Position numbers and translations under genes: made by a program. 64,000 nucleotides of DNA, from positions 1 through 64,000 of the forward strand of contig NZ_JAESDH010000006.1 in the NCBI RefSeq assembly GCF_019249295.1, given 5' to 3'. Positions 38,302-47,224 of the stretch are shown piece after piece (position 1 is the stretch's first letter; each line of letters starts with the position of its first letter). Under the pieces are notes generated by a model. That model did not search any database, was not told the DNA's origin, and saw only the letters and a program-made list of their open reading frames with translations. This DNA is from Alteromonas antoniana (lineage in GTDB: Bacteria; Pseudomonadota; Gammaproteobacteria; Enterobacterales; Alteromonadaceae).

Positions 38302-40607
38302 GATGATCTCCTTGAGCAATATTCGTGAATTTGCCCGACACTTATTGCTGCATCGTTTAAAGGTAAACTGCTTGGGATAACAACAGGAATGTCTGATTGT
38401 GCAAAACGTTCAGCTAGGCCATCGCATAAAATGCGGTTTTGGAAGACGCCTCCGGCCAAACCAATATGTTTGAAATCATACTTTTTGCGACAACGCTGGG
38501 TTAACTCCCACGCAGTTTCAATGAGTGATGCGTGAAAATTTGCGGCGCGGATTTGTGCGGGTACTGTTTTATCAAATAGGTCAGGCACCATCGTTCGCCA
38601 GTCCATTAGAATGAAATCATCATTTTTCTGTATCAAGGATAACGGCACAATCTTGGATGGCGTGGATGCAACACTCTCAAGCATCATCGGTGCTTGCCCT
38701 TCATATGAGACTTCACTTTGTTCACAACAGGCAAACGCAGCTGCATCAAACAGTCTTCCCATCGAACTACTAAAATAACAATTAAGTTCGTTTTTCCATG
38801 CCTTGAAACTCAGGTGCTCTGGGTCAAAGGGGGTCAAATCGACCTCCATGAAACTAGTCTCCCATGCAAGTGCTGCGGCGCTGCGCCAAGGCTGATATGG
38901 TACTTTATTCCCGCCTTGCAGTTTCATAGGAGCCAATGATGCAATGCGTTTCCAATTGCCCGGTGAGCCCCAAAACACTTCACCACCCCACAAATCACCA
39001 TTACTGCCTATCCCTGCCCCATCCCATACAAAAACCAAACTAGGTGACGAGACTTCAGCAGATAACGCCCAGGCGGATGCGTGGGCACGATGATGTAAAA
39101 TTTCACTGGACGGTAATGGGCTGTCCTTGGCCCAACGAGAACTAATATAGCCAGGATGTCGGTCACACAGAATACGCTGCGGGCTGACATGATAAAGGTC
39201 TTGAAAATCACTGATACATTTTTCAAAATGTGCCTGCATTATAGGCGAATCTAGGTCGCCAATATGCGGCGTTACCACTAGTCGGTTCTTCCATGCGAAC
39301 GATACCGTGTTTTTCTGATTCGCCCCCACCGCAAGAAGGGGTTCTTCCACGTCATAGGGAAGCGTTAATTCCAGGGGGCTTAAGCCCCGCCCCAGACGAA
39401 ACGGTATAGCGCCTGACATCACAGTTCTTAGAACGGAGTCGTCAAGTTTGTGACAGATATCGCGATTATGATGAACAAAAAAATCAGCCAACATGGAAAG
39501 CTGTTGTTGTGCAGACGACGTCGATGTGACCATAGGTTCACCGTATTCATTGCCTGAGGTTGCGATCATCGGACGATTGAATTGCTTCATGAGCATCAAA
39601 TGCAAACCACTGCATGGTAACATCACCCCCAAATCACTAAGCATTGGCGCTACGTTTTCTGCAATGGGTGCATTGCGTTTTTTTGGTGCAAGCAAAATAG
39701 GTCTTATAGGGCTTGATAGGAGCGCTTTATCTTGACTGTTTACCACCACACAGTTATCGAGCCAACTCTGTCCAGGAACATCGCTTTGCGGCTCTGGAAG
39801 CATCACCGCAAAAGGCTTGTCGGGTCGATTCTTTCGTCGCCGCAGTAGATCAACCGCTTCAGTGTTTTGCGCGTCACAAATTAAGTGATACCCGCCGACA
39901 CTTTTTAACGCAATGATTGCACCTTGGTTAAGGCATCCCACAACCGCAGTCACAACATCGTCATCACCTTGCGCGATCACACGACCGCCAACTGTTGAAC
40001 AAAACACTTCAGGTCCGCATGCGCGACAACTGATAGGCTGTGCGTGAAAGCGCCTGTCATGCGGGGATTGATATTCTTGGTGACACGTCTCACACATAGG
40101 AAACGCAGACATACTAATATTTTTTCTGTCATAGGGCATTGCCCGCAACATCGAGAATCGTGGTCCACATTCGCTGCACGCGATGAAACTATAATCACTG
40201 CGCCGGTTAGCTGTAGACAGTAACTCGGACTGACAAGCGTCACACAAATACAAGTCTTTAGGCACTGATACCGTCCCGCTTAATGGGTCATGACTGCTTT
40301 CTTCTATCGAAAATGTGCCTAAGCCATTGGGTTTAATGCTTTTCTTTTCGAGCAAACACAACGATACCAGTGACGCATTATTTAGTAAGTCATATGAAAA
40401 CTGTTCAACATCTGATTCTGAGCCTTCAATATGTATGCGCACACACCCACAATCGTTTTTGACCCATCCCACAAGGTTTTTTTCATGGGCTAAACGGTAA
40501 ATCAAGGGTCTAAAGCCAACGCCTTGGATCATCCCTGTAATGATTAGCTCATACGCAATCGTTTTTGCATTATTTTGATTTGCTTCGTGCGAGCCGGAAG
40601 CCGTCAT
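38298..40607 (-). CDS. hypF: Hydrogenase maturation carbamoyltransferase HypF
   Basis: A 769-residue HypF with all expected parts: an N-terminal acylphosphatase domain (GMIQGVGFRPLIYRLA), two zinc fingers (CDACQSEL ... CSECGPRF and CETCHQEY ... CRACGP), a YrdC-like domain (ALKSVGGYHLICDA) and a Kae1-like domain (ILHHRAHASAWA, GLAGGVFQNRIL). It makes carbamoyl-adenylate from carbamoyl phosphate and passes the group to HypE. It overlaps hypD and hypE by four bases each. Confidence 0.95.
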   Translation of the reverse strand: MTASGSHEANQNNAKTIAYELIITGMIQGVGFRPLIYRLAHEKNLVGWVKNDCGCVRIHIEGSESDVEQFSYDLLNNASLVSLCLLEKKSIKPNGLGTFSIEESSHDPLSGTVSVPKDLYLCDACQSELLSTANRRSDYSFIACSECGPRFSMLRAMPYDRKNISMSAFPMCETCHQEYQSPHDRRFHAQPISCRACGPEVFCSTVGGRVIAQGDDDVVTAVVGCLNQGAIIALKSVGGYHLICDAQNTEAVDLLRRRKNRPDKPFAVMLPEPQSDVPGQSWLDNCVVVNSQDKALLSSPIRPILLAPKKRNAPIAENVAPMLSDLGVMLPCSGLHLMLMKQFNRPMIATSGNEYGEPMVTSTSSAQQQLSMLADFFVHHNRDICHKLDDSVLRTVMSGAIPFRLGRGLSPLELTLPYDVEEPLLAVGANQKNTVSFAWKNRLVVTPHIGDLDSPIMQAHFEKCISDFQDLYHVSPQRILCDRHPGYISSRWAKDSPLPSSEILHHRAHASAWALSAEVSSPSLVFVWDGAGIGSNGDLWGGEVFWGSPGNWKRIASLAPMKLQGGNKVPYQPWRSAAALAWETSFMEVDLTPFDPEHLSFKAWKNELNCYFSSSMGRLFDAAAFACCEQSEVSYEGQAPMMLESVASTPSKIVPLSLIQKNDDFILMDWRTMVPDLFDKTVPAQIRAANFHASLIETAWELTQRCRKKYDFKHIGLAGGVFQNRILCDGLAERFAQSDIPVVIPSSLPLNDAAISVGQIHEYCSRRSS

Positions 40608-41740
40608 GACTTTATCTCCACTTTTTGCGTATTTCCCTTTTCAATAACTTCTATTACTGAGCGCTCACCAGTGCTATACCAGATTCTGCAAGCCCCCTCG
40701 TCGGAAACCATACAGGCTCCTTTGGGCGAAGCCGGTATACATTCCTTACCGAAAAATGGGCACCCATCAGGTGCCATTTGCCCAAGTATCACTTGCTCAC
40801 AGGACGGGGGTGTTTTTAGACCGGTTTGTATAATTCGTGAACTAGAATCGATTGGCTCATAATGGTTGGTAACGTCTAAGTGCGACAATTTTGCAGCCAA
40901 TGAAAATCCAGAACGCGGTATGACACCAATTCCACGCCAATGCGCATCAACCTGAGTAAACGCTGTTTTTAAAAGAGTTTTAGCCGCTGAGTTACCATGG
41001 TGCTTGACTACTTCGGGATAGCTATTGTTCAGCGTAATGACTCTGCTAGAACAGTTTTTGATAAGTGCATGGATCGACAAAAGCAGACTTTCTGGATGAA
41101 ATCCTGAAATACTGACGGGTAAATCATGATGGTCGATAACAAATTGCCATTCTTCACATCCCATAATGGTTGCGACATGGCCTGGTGCAATAAGGGCGTC
41201 AAATGTATCTTTTTGACTTCTAAGCACATGGGCAACAGCTGGCCAAGTAAGACGTCCAGACAATAAAACTTTAAGGTTATTGGGCAAATCAGCAAGCAAT
41301 GCTGCTGCAACCGGTGCCATGGTGGTTTCGAAACCGACCGCAAAAAATACAACCGCCTTTTCAGGTTCACCTATCGCAATAGATACTGCTTCTTGCACAG
41401 ACGAAATAGGACGAACATCTGCTCCACTATTTTTTGCTGCTATCAATGAATCACAACCATCGATAGCACAATCGATGGGCACGCGGAGCATATCACCAAA
41501 ACTCGCAATGACGACGTTTTCGTTGAGTGCTAAGTGAATCGCGAATGCGATATCTTCTTCTGGACAAATACAGACGGGGCAGCCTGGGCCGGGGATCAGA
41601 TGAATATTGTGTTGAAATAACGTTCTAAAGCCAGCGCGCGTGATCGCGCGCTCATGACCACCACAGACATTGAGAATACGGAGCGGTTTTGTAAGCGGCG
41701 TTTTCTTGATCAGATCTAGCAACGATTCAACACTATACAT
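40604..41740 (-). CDS. hypD: Hydrogenase maturation protein HypD
   Basis: A 378-residue HypD with the [4Fe-4S] scaffold that builds Fe(CN)2CO with HypC. Motifs: CGGHERAITRAGFR, GPGCPVCICPEED, and the C-terminal Cys set GCPFFGKECIPA ... KGACMVSDEGAC. I use the ATG at 41740 rather than the frame opening at 41785 inside hypB. Confidence 0.95.
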   Translation of the reverse strand: MYSVESLLDLIKKTPLTKPLRILNVCGGHERAITRAGFRTLFQHNIHLIPGPGCPVCICPEEDIAFAIHLALNENVVIASFGDMLRVPIDCAIDGCDSLIAAKNSGADVRPISSVQEAVSIAIGEPEKAVVFFAVGFETTMAPVAAALLADLPNNLKVLLSGRLTWPAVAHVLRSQKDTFDALIAPGHVATIMGCEEWQFVIDHHDLPVSISGFHPESLLLSIHALIKNCSSRVITLNNSYPEVVKHHGNSAAKTLLKTAFTQVDAHWRGIGVIPRSGFSLAAKLSHLDVTNHYEPIDSSSRIIQTGLKTPPSCEQVILGQMAPDGCPFFGKECIPASPKGACMVSDEGACRIWYSTGERSVIEVIEKGNTQKVEIKS

Positions 41741-41744
41741 ACTC

Positions 41745-42491
41745 TTAAGCTCCCCGTTCTTGTAATGAGCGAGAGTCACGAGCATTAATGGTTTCTATAA
41801 AGTAAGCAAACCATGCCTCAAGCTGGTTACTTTGCGTTGAAGACACTTCTATAACAGGGGCGTTATTGCCCACTTTACGAAATGACTGGATCGCACGCGC
41901 CACATTGAATTCGTCGTGGAACTGCAAGTAGTCGGTCTTTGAAATCAGCATGACATCTGCGGCACGAAACATAACGGGGTACTTTTCGGGTTTATCGTCG
42001 CCTTCTGGTACCGACAACAAGATCACATTCAAGTGCTGCCCTAAATCAAAACATGCGGGACAAATTAAATTGCCAACGTTTTCAATAAACAAAACGTCTA
42101 GCTTTTCGAGGTTAAATTTCCCGAGTACCTTAAACACCATATTAGCGTCCAAATGGCACCCTTGCCCTGTCGCAATTTGCTCAGCCTGCACACCATGACG
42201 CCTAATCCTGTTAGCATCATTTTCAGTTTCGAGATCGCCCTCAATCACCGCCATGTTGTATTGTGATTTGAGCGCAGTGATCGTTTCTTCCAGCAACCGA
42301 GTTTTTCCGCTGCCTGGCGATGACATCAAATTAATCACCATCACATCATGTGCATCAAACAACGCACGATTTGTGATCGCTTGGGTATCATTGCTACTTT
42401 TTAGATTCGCATGAACCTCAACGACGTTTGTCTTTTGCTGAATAGGCTTTTCGATTTTCCTAGGTGTTTCACACCCACAATTACCGCACAT
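41745..42491 (-). CDS. hypB: Hydrogenase nickel-insertion GTPase HypB
   Basis: A 248-residue HypB. It begins with the high-affinity nickel motif MCGNCGCETP and has no His-rich stretch; the SIMIBI-class GTPase follows with P-loop SSPGSGKT, ENVGNLICPACFDLG (metal-binding Cys) and SKTDYL. It inserts nickel with HypA. The start at 42491 overlaps the hypA end by 11 bases; the longer frame is inside hypA. Confidence 0.95.
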   Translation of the reverse strand: MCGNCGCETPRKIEKPIQQKTNVVEVHANLKSSNDTQAITNRALFDAHDVMVINLMSSPGSGKTRLLEETITALKSQYNMAVIEGDLETENDANRIRRHGVQAEQIATGQGCHLDANMVFKVLGKFNLEKLDVLFIENVGNLICPACFDLGQHLNVILLSVPEGDDKPEKYPVMFRAADVMLISKTDYLQFHDEFNVARAIQSFRKVGNNAPVIEVSSTQSNQLEAWFAYFIETINARDSRSLQERGA

Positions 42492-42867
42492 ATTGTCTTT
42501 CCTTTGGTTCGGTTGATATTTCGGACGGGATGAATTCAATTCGCTGTAAAACAAATTCATCGCCTTGAATGAGTTCTGTATGCCAAGATCCGCAGCTAGC
42601 ACATATAATCCGGTTTACAACTGCATAACTTTGTTCGCCGCACAATTTACAGCGCACTTTAATAGCGCTGGTGTCAATTTTAAGCGTTGCCTGATCGCCA
42701 ATGGTATGAGTCCTGCACGACAAGAACGCATGATGCAGCAAGTCCGGCTCAACGCCTGAAAGTGGTCCAACTTTGACGTGAACAATACCGACGCGTTTGT
42801 CCATGTTGGCTCGCTGGTGAACGGCAATCGTGTCGAGTAAGCTATAACAAAGACTCATTTCATGCAT
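42481..42867 (-). CDS. hypA: Hydrogenase nickel-insertion chaperone HypA
   Basis: 128 residues starting MHEMSLCYSLLDTI (His2 is the nickel ligand) with the zinc site CKLCGEQ ... CASCGS. The ATG at 42867 overlaps the hypC end by eight bases. It works with HypB. Confidence 0.95.
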   Translation of the reverse strand: MHEMSLCYSLLDTIAVHQRANMDKRVGIVHVKVGPLSGVEPDLLHHAFLSCRTHTIGDQATLKIDTSAIKVRCKLCGEQSYAVVNRIICASCGSWHTELIQGDEFVLQRIEFIPSEISTEPKERQYVR

Positions 42868-43087
42868 CGTAAGCAATGACCTGGTCAAGTAACTCCCACG
42901 TCACTTGTGCTTCTTGATAAGTGATCACCTGCAGGGCGTAACCTACATGCACCATGACATAGTCACCCACCTTGACATCCGTCCCGTGTAACAGATGCAA
43001 ACTGACTTCGCGGGAGACTCCTTTGGCTTCGCACGTCGCATTAAAGCGTTTTATTGCGGTGATTTTCATTGGAACAGCAAGGCACAT
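42860..43087 (-). CDS. hypC: Hydrogenase maturation chaperone HypC
   Basis: 75 residues with the signature MCLAVPMKI; Cys2 and the HypC beta fold carry the Fe(CN)2CO unit from HypD to the large subunit. The ATG at 43087 overlaps the preceding stop (TAATG); the frame opening at 43153 lies in the upstream gene. Confidence 0.95.
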   Translation of the reverse strand: MCLAVPMKITAIKRFNATCEAKGVSREVSLHLLHGTDVKVGDYVMVHVGYALQVITYQEAQVTWELLDQVIAYDA

Positions 43088-43302
43088 TACTGACTTTCCC
43101 GCACTGTGGCGCCATTTGTTCTGGCTCTGTAGACAAACAGCCCAAGCGCACATAACCCCGTGATGAATAACAACGAGCCCAGCAGTATGGAATGATCGTG
43201 TTGATGGCCAGGGTGCGCATAGCTCACTGGTGAGCCTAATACCGAGTAGAACAATACGATTAGAGGGGTAGCAGATTGCTTAGTCATTTTTTGACGTTTC
43301 AT
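43087..43302 (-). CDS. Small membrane protein between hynL and hypC
   Basis: 71 residues with an N-terminal hydrophobic signal-like segment, an HPGHQHDHS cluster and a second helix (ILLGSLLFITGLCALGLFVY). It is not the HupE/CydX type I know. Its location between hynL and hypC and translational overlap suggest a role in hydrogenase assembly or nickel/metal contact, but function is unknown. GAGG precedes the ATG. Confidence 0.6.
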   Translation of the reverse strand: MKRQKMTKQSATPLIVLFYSVLGSPVSYAHPGHQHDHSILLGSLLFITGLCALGLFVYRARTNGATVRESQ

Positions 43303-43321
43303 AATATTTCCTCAACTATGG

Positions 43322-45205
43322 TTAACGAACCTTCAGACGCAGACGCTCTTTACCTGTTTCATCCATTACGTGCACGGCACAGGCAAGGCACGGATCAAAA
43401 CTATGAAGTGTTCGCAAAATTTCTAAAGGTTGGTCAGTATCATGCAGCGTGTGTTTATCTTGCAGTGCGGCTTCATAAGCACCTGGCTGCGAATTAGGAT
43501 CTCGGGGGCCTGCGTTCCATGTAGTGGGCACAACACATTGGTAATTTTCAATTTTGCCATTTTGCATGACCAACCAATGCCCTAGTGCACCGCGAGGCGC
43601 TTCCATAACCCCAACGCCTTGCCCTTTAACTGGCCAATTTGCCGGATCAAAATACAAAGGATTGAACGTATCGGTATCGCCTCTGGAGATATTATCAAGC
43701 AATTGGTCATACCAACCCTGAAGCTGGTTAACAACGATTTTGGTTTCAACTGCTCGGGCAAGGGTTCTCCCCAACGTGGAAAAAAGTGCCGAGGGCGCTA
43801 AGTCCAGGATAGAAAGAGAGCGGTTAACGATGTCTTGTGCTGCTGCATCTTTTTTTGCATACATCATTAACACACGCGCCAACGGCCCCACCTCCATGGA
43901 GTGGCCTTTCCAGCGCGGACTTTTTAGCCATGAATATTCAGCATGGGTATTGAGGTGCTGGTAAGGGGGGGTTGGGCCGGTGTATTCGAGGGTCGTTTGC
44001 CCTTCGAAAGGATGCAAACCGCTTGTATTTCCGCCGCTATAGCGATACCAAGAGGAAGAGACGAATTCTTGAATTTCAGTTGGATCATCTAAGTCAACAT
44101 CATGCACTTTACTCAAGTCTCGGCCGAGTATGGCGCCTCTGGGAAATAAAAATGATGCGGGATCATCCATCGAGGTCGTGGGTAAGTCCCCATAAGTGAG
44201 AAAGTTACCGAGTCCCTCTCCTCGTGTCCCCCACTCTTTGTAATAGCCCGCGATGGCCAAGATATCTGGGTAATACACTTGATCAACAAACGTTTTCATT
44301 TGGGTTATCGCATCTTGCAATTGCACTAGTCGACGTGTATTGATTCCCGTTGATGCATTGAGATTAATGGGTGACGGCACACCGCCGACAACAAAATTGG
44401 GGTGAGGGTTTTTCCCACCAAATATGGTGTGAACTTTGACGACCTCTCGCTGCCAAGTTAATGCATCTAAATAATGTGCCAGCGCCATTAAATTTACTTC
44501 AGGTGGCAGCTTGTAACCAGGATGCCCCCAATACGCATTACTAAATATTCCCAGTTGTCCCGACTCAACAAGTGTTTTAACTTTTTGCTTCATGTCCTTG
44601 AAATAACCCGGAGATGAGCGCGGATAATCGCTGAGTTGACCGGCAAGCGTTGATGTTTTAGCTGGGTCAGCATCTAAAGCAGAAACTACGTCAACCCAAT
44701 CTAAGGCATGCAAGTGATAAAAATGCATTACATGATCATGCACATACTGGGTGCCAATCATGATGTTTCTGATCAATTGTGCATTTTGGGGGATCGCCAT
44801 CTGGGCTTCACTCAATGTGCTTATCGATGTGCGTGAATGTGGGTGCCCTTTGCCTTTTTTACCATGTTGCATCGGTCCTTTTGGCATGGAAGTCATAGCA
44901 GGTTTGCCAATAGCCACGCCCAAGTTGGCGTTTGTACGCCACGCTTTTCTGATAGCATCCTCAACTGCGCGAACAGATGCCATACCATGCACCAATGTGC
45001 ACACGCCACAGATACGTTGAGCAAACGCCCAAGCATCACGGGGATCTCTGCCTTGCAAAATGAGTTCAATTCCTCGTACAGACGTACCCGACGAATACGC
45101 CTGTTTAATAGTATTCCCTTCCATTTCGGCTTCTATGCGAAGATGGCCTTCGATCCGAGTGATGGGATCGACGACTAACCGGTTTTCATTTGATGTATTT
45201 TCCAT
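43322..45205 (-). CDS. hynL: [NiFe]-hydrogenase large subunit HynL
   Basis: A 627-residue catalytic subunit. The nickel-binding motifs are RICGVCTLVHG near 64 and the C-terminal DPCLACAVH, after which HynD should cleave a 15-residue tail (VMDETGKERLRLKVR). The core is close to membrane/periplasmic uptake hydrogenases (group 1). An insert of about 50 residues (about 85-136, rich in Lys, Gly and His: PMQHGKKGKGHPHS) sits in the N-terminal half where the families I know continue directly from AVEDA(L) to IPxNAQLIRN. I use the ATG at 45205; the frame opening at 45286 runs into hynS. Confidence 0.95.
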   Translation of the reverse strand: MENTSNENRLVVDPITRIEGHLRIEAEMEGNTIKQAYSSGTSVRGIELILQGRDPRDAWAFAQRICGVCTLVHGMASVRAVEDAIRKAWRTNANLGVAIGKPAMTSMPKGPMQHGKKGKGHPHSRTSISTLSEAQMAIPQNAQLIRNIMIGTQYVHDHVMHFYHLHALDWVDVVSALDADPAKTSTLAGQLSDYPRSSPGYFKDMKQKVKTLVESGQLGIFSNAYWGHPGYKLPPEVNLMALAHYLDALTWQREVVKVHTIFGGKNPHPNFVVGGVPSPINLNASTGINTRRLVQLQDAITQMKTFVDQVYYPDILAIAGYYKEWGTRGEGLGNFLTYGDLPTTSMDDPASFLFPRGAILGRDLSKVHDVDLDDPTEIQEFVSSSWYRYSGGNTSGLHPFEGQTTLEYTGPTPPYQHLNTHAEYSWLKSPRWKGHSMEVGPLARVLMMYAKKDAAAQDIVNRSLSILDLAPSALFSTLGRTLARAVETKIVVNQLQGWYDQLLDNISRGDTDTFNPLYFDPANWPVKGQGVGVMEAPRGALGHWLVMQNGKIENYQCVVPTTWNAGPRDPNSQPGAYEAALQDKHTLHDTDQPLEILRTLHSFDPCLACAVHVMDETGKERLRLKVR

Positions 45206-45222
45206 GCGCCTTGCCTTTAATA

Positions 45223-46221
45223 TTATGAGTGTTTCCCAGCGTGCTGCTGTCCGCCTTTGCCAGGTTTGGATTTGTACCGTTCCCATGGAAATAAGGCTTG
45301 GTAAAAGCTGCCTTTATCCCAGAAGTCGGGCTCAGAGCAGCCAAGACAAGGGTGACCGGATTCAATCGGAAAACTGGTGCCTTGGTTCCACTTCACCGTT
45401 GCACACGCATTAAAGGTTTCGGGTCCCTTGCACCCCAGCTCGAACAAACACCAACCCTTTTTAGCGCCCTCATCATCAAACGATTTTGCAAATTTGCGCT
45501 GTTCAAAAAACGGACGTCGATAACAGCGATCGTGAATAGTTTCACCAAAAAAGGCGAGTGGTCGTTGGAGTGCATCCAGATCGGGAAAGCGCTTAAATGT
45601 TAAGTAGTGAACCAAGACTGCTGTGATCGCGATAGGCAGAGGAGGACACCCTGAAATATTGACAATTGGTTTATCCGTGATGATATCGCTGACTGCCACT
45701 GCCCCCGTCGGGTTGGGGTTGGCTTTGGGGATCCCGCCAAACGATGCGCAGGTACCAATTGCTATGATACCCGCCGCGTCTTTGGCCGATTCACGCAACA
45801 TGTCGACATTGCTCATTCCACTGATAGTGGAGTAACCTGGATTACCCATTGGAACTGAACCGTCAACCAACAACAAATATTGTCCTTTGTGCTCTTGCAT
45901 CGCCGCGCGTCGTGCCTCCTCTGCTTGCTCACCAGCGGCAGCCATTATCGTATGTTGATAGTCCAACGAAATGTGATCGAATATAAGGCTTTCCAAGGTG
46001 GGCGCATGAGAGCGTAATATCGCCTCGGTACACCCGGTACACTCTTGGAAGGGCAACCAAATGACAGAGGGTCTTTTCGCATTGCCAAGAGCATTGGCGA
46101 GTTCGGCGACCGCACTTTGCGGTAATGCGAGCAAAGAGGCTGTCGTTGCGCAAAACTTAAGAAACGTGCGTCTTGATATACCCGACGCTTGCAACTGCTT
46201 GTTTAATGTGGGTAGAGACAT
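45223..46221 (-). CDS. hynS: [NiFe]-hydrogenase small subunit HynS
   Basis: A 332-residue subunit carrying three iron-sulfur clusters. The twin-arginine signal SRRTFLKFC sends the dimer to the periplasm. Proximal cluster: ECTGCTE, GTCASFGG, SGCPP; distal and medial clusters: HDRCYRRPF, CLFELGCKGP, CATVKWN and PCLGCSEPDFWD. Gly in CTGC replaces the extra Cys of the O2-tolerant six-Cys proximal cluster. No C-terminal membrane helix is present, unlike HoxK/HyaA. AAGGAGG precedes the ATG. Confidence 0.95.
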   Translation of the reverse strand: MSLPTLNKQLQASGISRRTFLKFCATTASLLALPQSAVAELANALGNAKRPSVIWLPFQECTGCTEAILRSHAPTLESLIFDHISLDYQHTIMAAAGEQAEEARRAAMQEHKGQYLLLVDGSVPMGNPGYSTISGMSNVDMLRESAKDAAGIIAIGTCASFGGIPKANPNPTGAVAVSDIITDKPIVNISGCPPLPIAITAVLVHYLTFKRFPDLDALQRPLAFFGETIHDRCYRRPFFEQRKFAKSFDDEGAKKGWCLFELGCKGPETFNACATVKWNQGTSFPIESGHPCLGCSEPDFWDKGSFYQALFPWERYKSKPGKGGQQHAGKHS

Positions 46222-46222
46222 A

Positions 46223-46657
46223 TTAATCCTCCTTAGCCGTGTCGTCAGTCGATGTATGTGACAATGATTGAATCTCTGACACTATTTGATTGAGCGATAA
46301 CACCATATCTTCTGGCTGTGATTTAATTAGCGGTGGGCAGCGGCAGATATGCACATATTTCCCCATGATCTCAGCTTCTTCGTTGTAATGCGTTTCAAGC
46401 CAGACGCCAGTAAATCGAGACTCAATTAGCACCGTGTCACCAAGAGCCTGAATATCCGCTTTCACCTCGCCATGGCCAAGAAACGCTTCCAACTGAGATT
46501 CTTCGCCAGCGCTCAATGGCAATCGTCGCAAGTCAATTGTAGTGTCCTCTTGCCGTTCAATTAATTGGGACAACGCATGACGTATCTGATGTAAAAGCGG
46601 TGTGACATTGCCCGTATTCTCAGTATTTGATGTCATGAAAATAAGTTCTTCGGTCAT
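46223..46657 (-). CDS. hupH: Hydrogenase expression/formation protein HupH-like
   Basis: 144 residues. LPLSAGEESQLEAFLGHGEV and ESRFTGVWLETHY match the HupH/HyaF C-terminal domain, involved in small-subunit iron-sulfur assembly in uptake hydrogenases. It is about half the length of full HupH. It overlaps hynD (ATGA) and ends two bases from the hynS start, so it is translationally coupled. Confidence 0.8.
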   Translation of the reverse strand: MTEELIFMTSNTENTGNVTPLLHQIRHALSQLIERQEDTTIDLRRLPLSAGEESQLEAFLGHGEVKADIQALGDTVLIESRFTGVWLETHYNEEAEIMGKYVHICRCPPLIKSQPEDMVLSLNQIVSEIQSLSHTSTDDTAKED

Positions 46658-47208
46658 CGTGCCTCCTTTTTTGTCATTGGGTCATAGGCCTGCATCCCAT
46701 CTACGGATAAACGAGCAAGTGTAATTTCAAGGATGGATGAGAGCGCCAAGCTTACTTTTGGGCTCAAGGCTGTCCCCCACTCGATTACGTCAGGCTCTAC
46801 CCCAATTAACGTCACCTTAGTCGGTTTGGAGTAGAGTGTTTGGCTCGTTAATAACGTATCGCGTAAGGTTATTTGGTGAACGGAATGGGCCGTCGCATGT
46901 TTGAACTGATGCGCAATTTCATCATCTTCGAATACTTTTACGGTGCCAGGAAGGGCGCGCATGTAGGCTGCATCGATGATTATGGTGTGATCTGAACTTG
47001 CTACCCATTCCAACAATTCATAGCTTAGCGTTCCAGCATCAATGCACGACACATTTGAACAGTCCTCAAAAAAGGGTTGTAAGGCACGAACGGCATGCAC
47101 ACCCACGCCATCATCTCGCTGCAAAAGGTTTCCTACACCAATAATGGTGTACTGCTTACCCTTGTTCTGGACGACGTCTACTGGCATATGTGTTTTAGGT
47201 GATTGCAT
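46654..47208 (-). CDS. hynD: Hydrogenase maturation endopeptidase HynD
   Basis: 184 residues of the M52 (HybD/HyaD) family that removes the C-terminal tail of the large subunit. Motifs: GVGNLLQRDDGVGVHAVRAL (nickel-binding Asp), IDAGTLSYELLEW, and a third His in the segment SVHQITLRDTL. I use the ATG at 47208 with GGAAAG upstream. Confidence 0.9.
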   Translation of the reverse strand: MQSPKTHMPVDVVQNKGKQYTIIGVGNLLQRDDGVGVHAVRALQPFFEDCSNVSCIDAGTLSYELLEWVASSDHTIIIDAAYMRALPGTVKVFEDDEIAHQFKHATAHSVHQITLRDTLLTSQTLYSKPTKVTLIGVEPDVIEWGTALSPKVSLALSSILEITLARLSVDGMQAYDPMTKKEAR

Positions 47209-47224
47209 CTGTATCTTTCCTGCG

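Noticed and set aside
45206..45286. N-terminal extension of HynL
   Set aside because: It overlaps hynS, and the conserved N-terminus (RLVVDPITRIEGH) begins right after the ATG at 45205.
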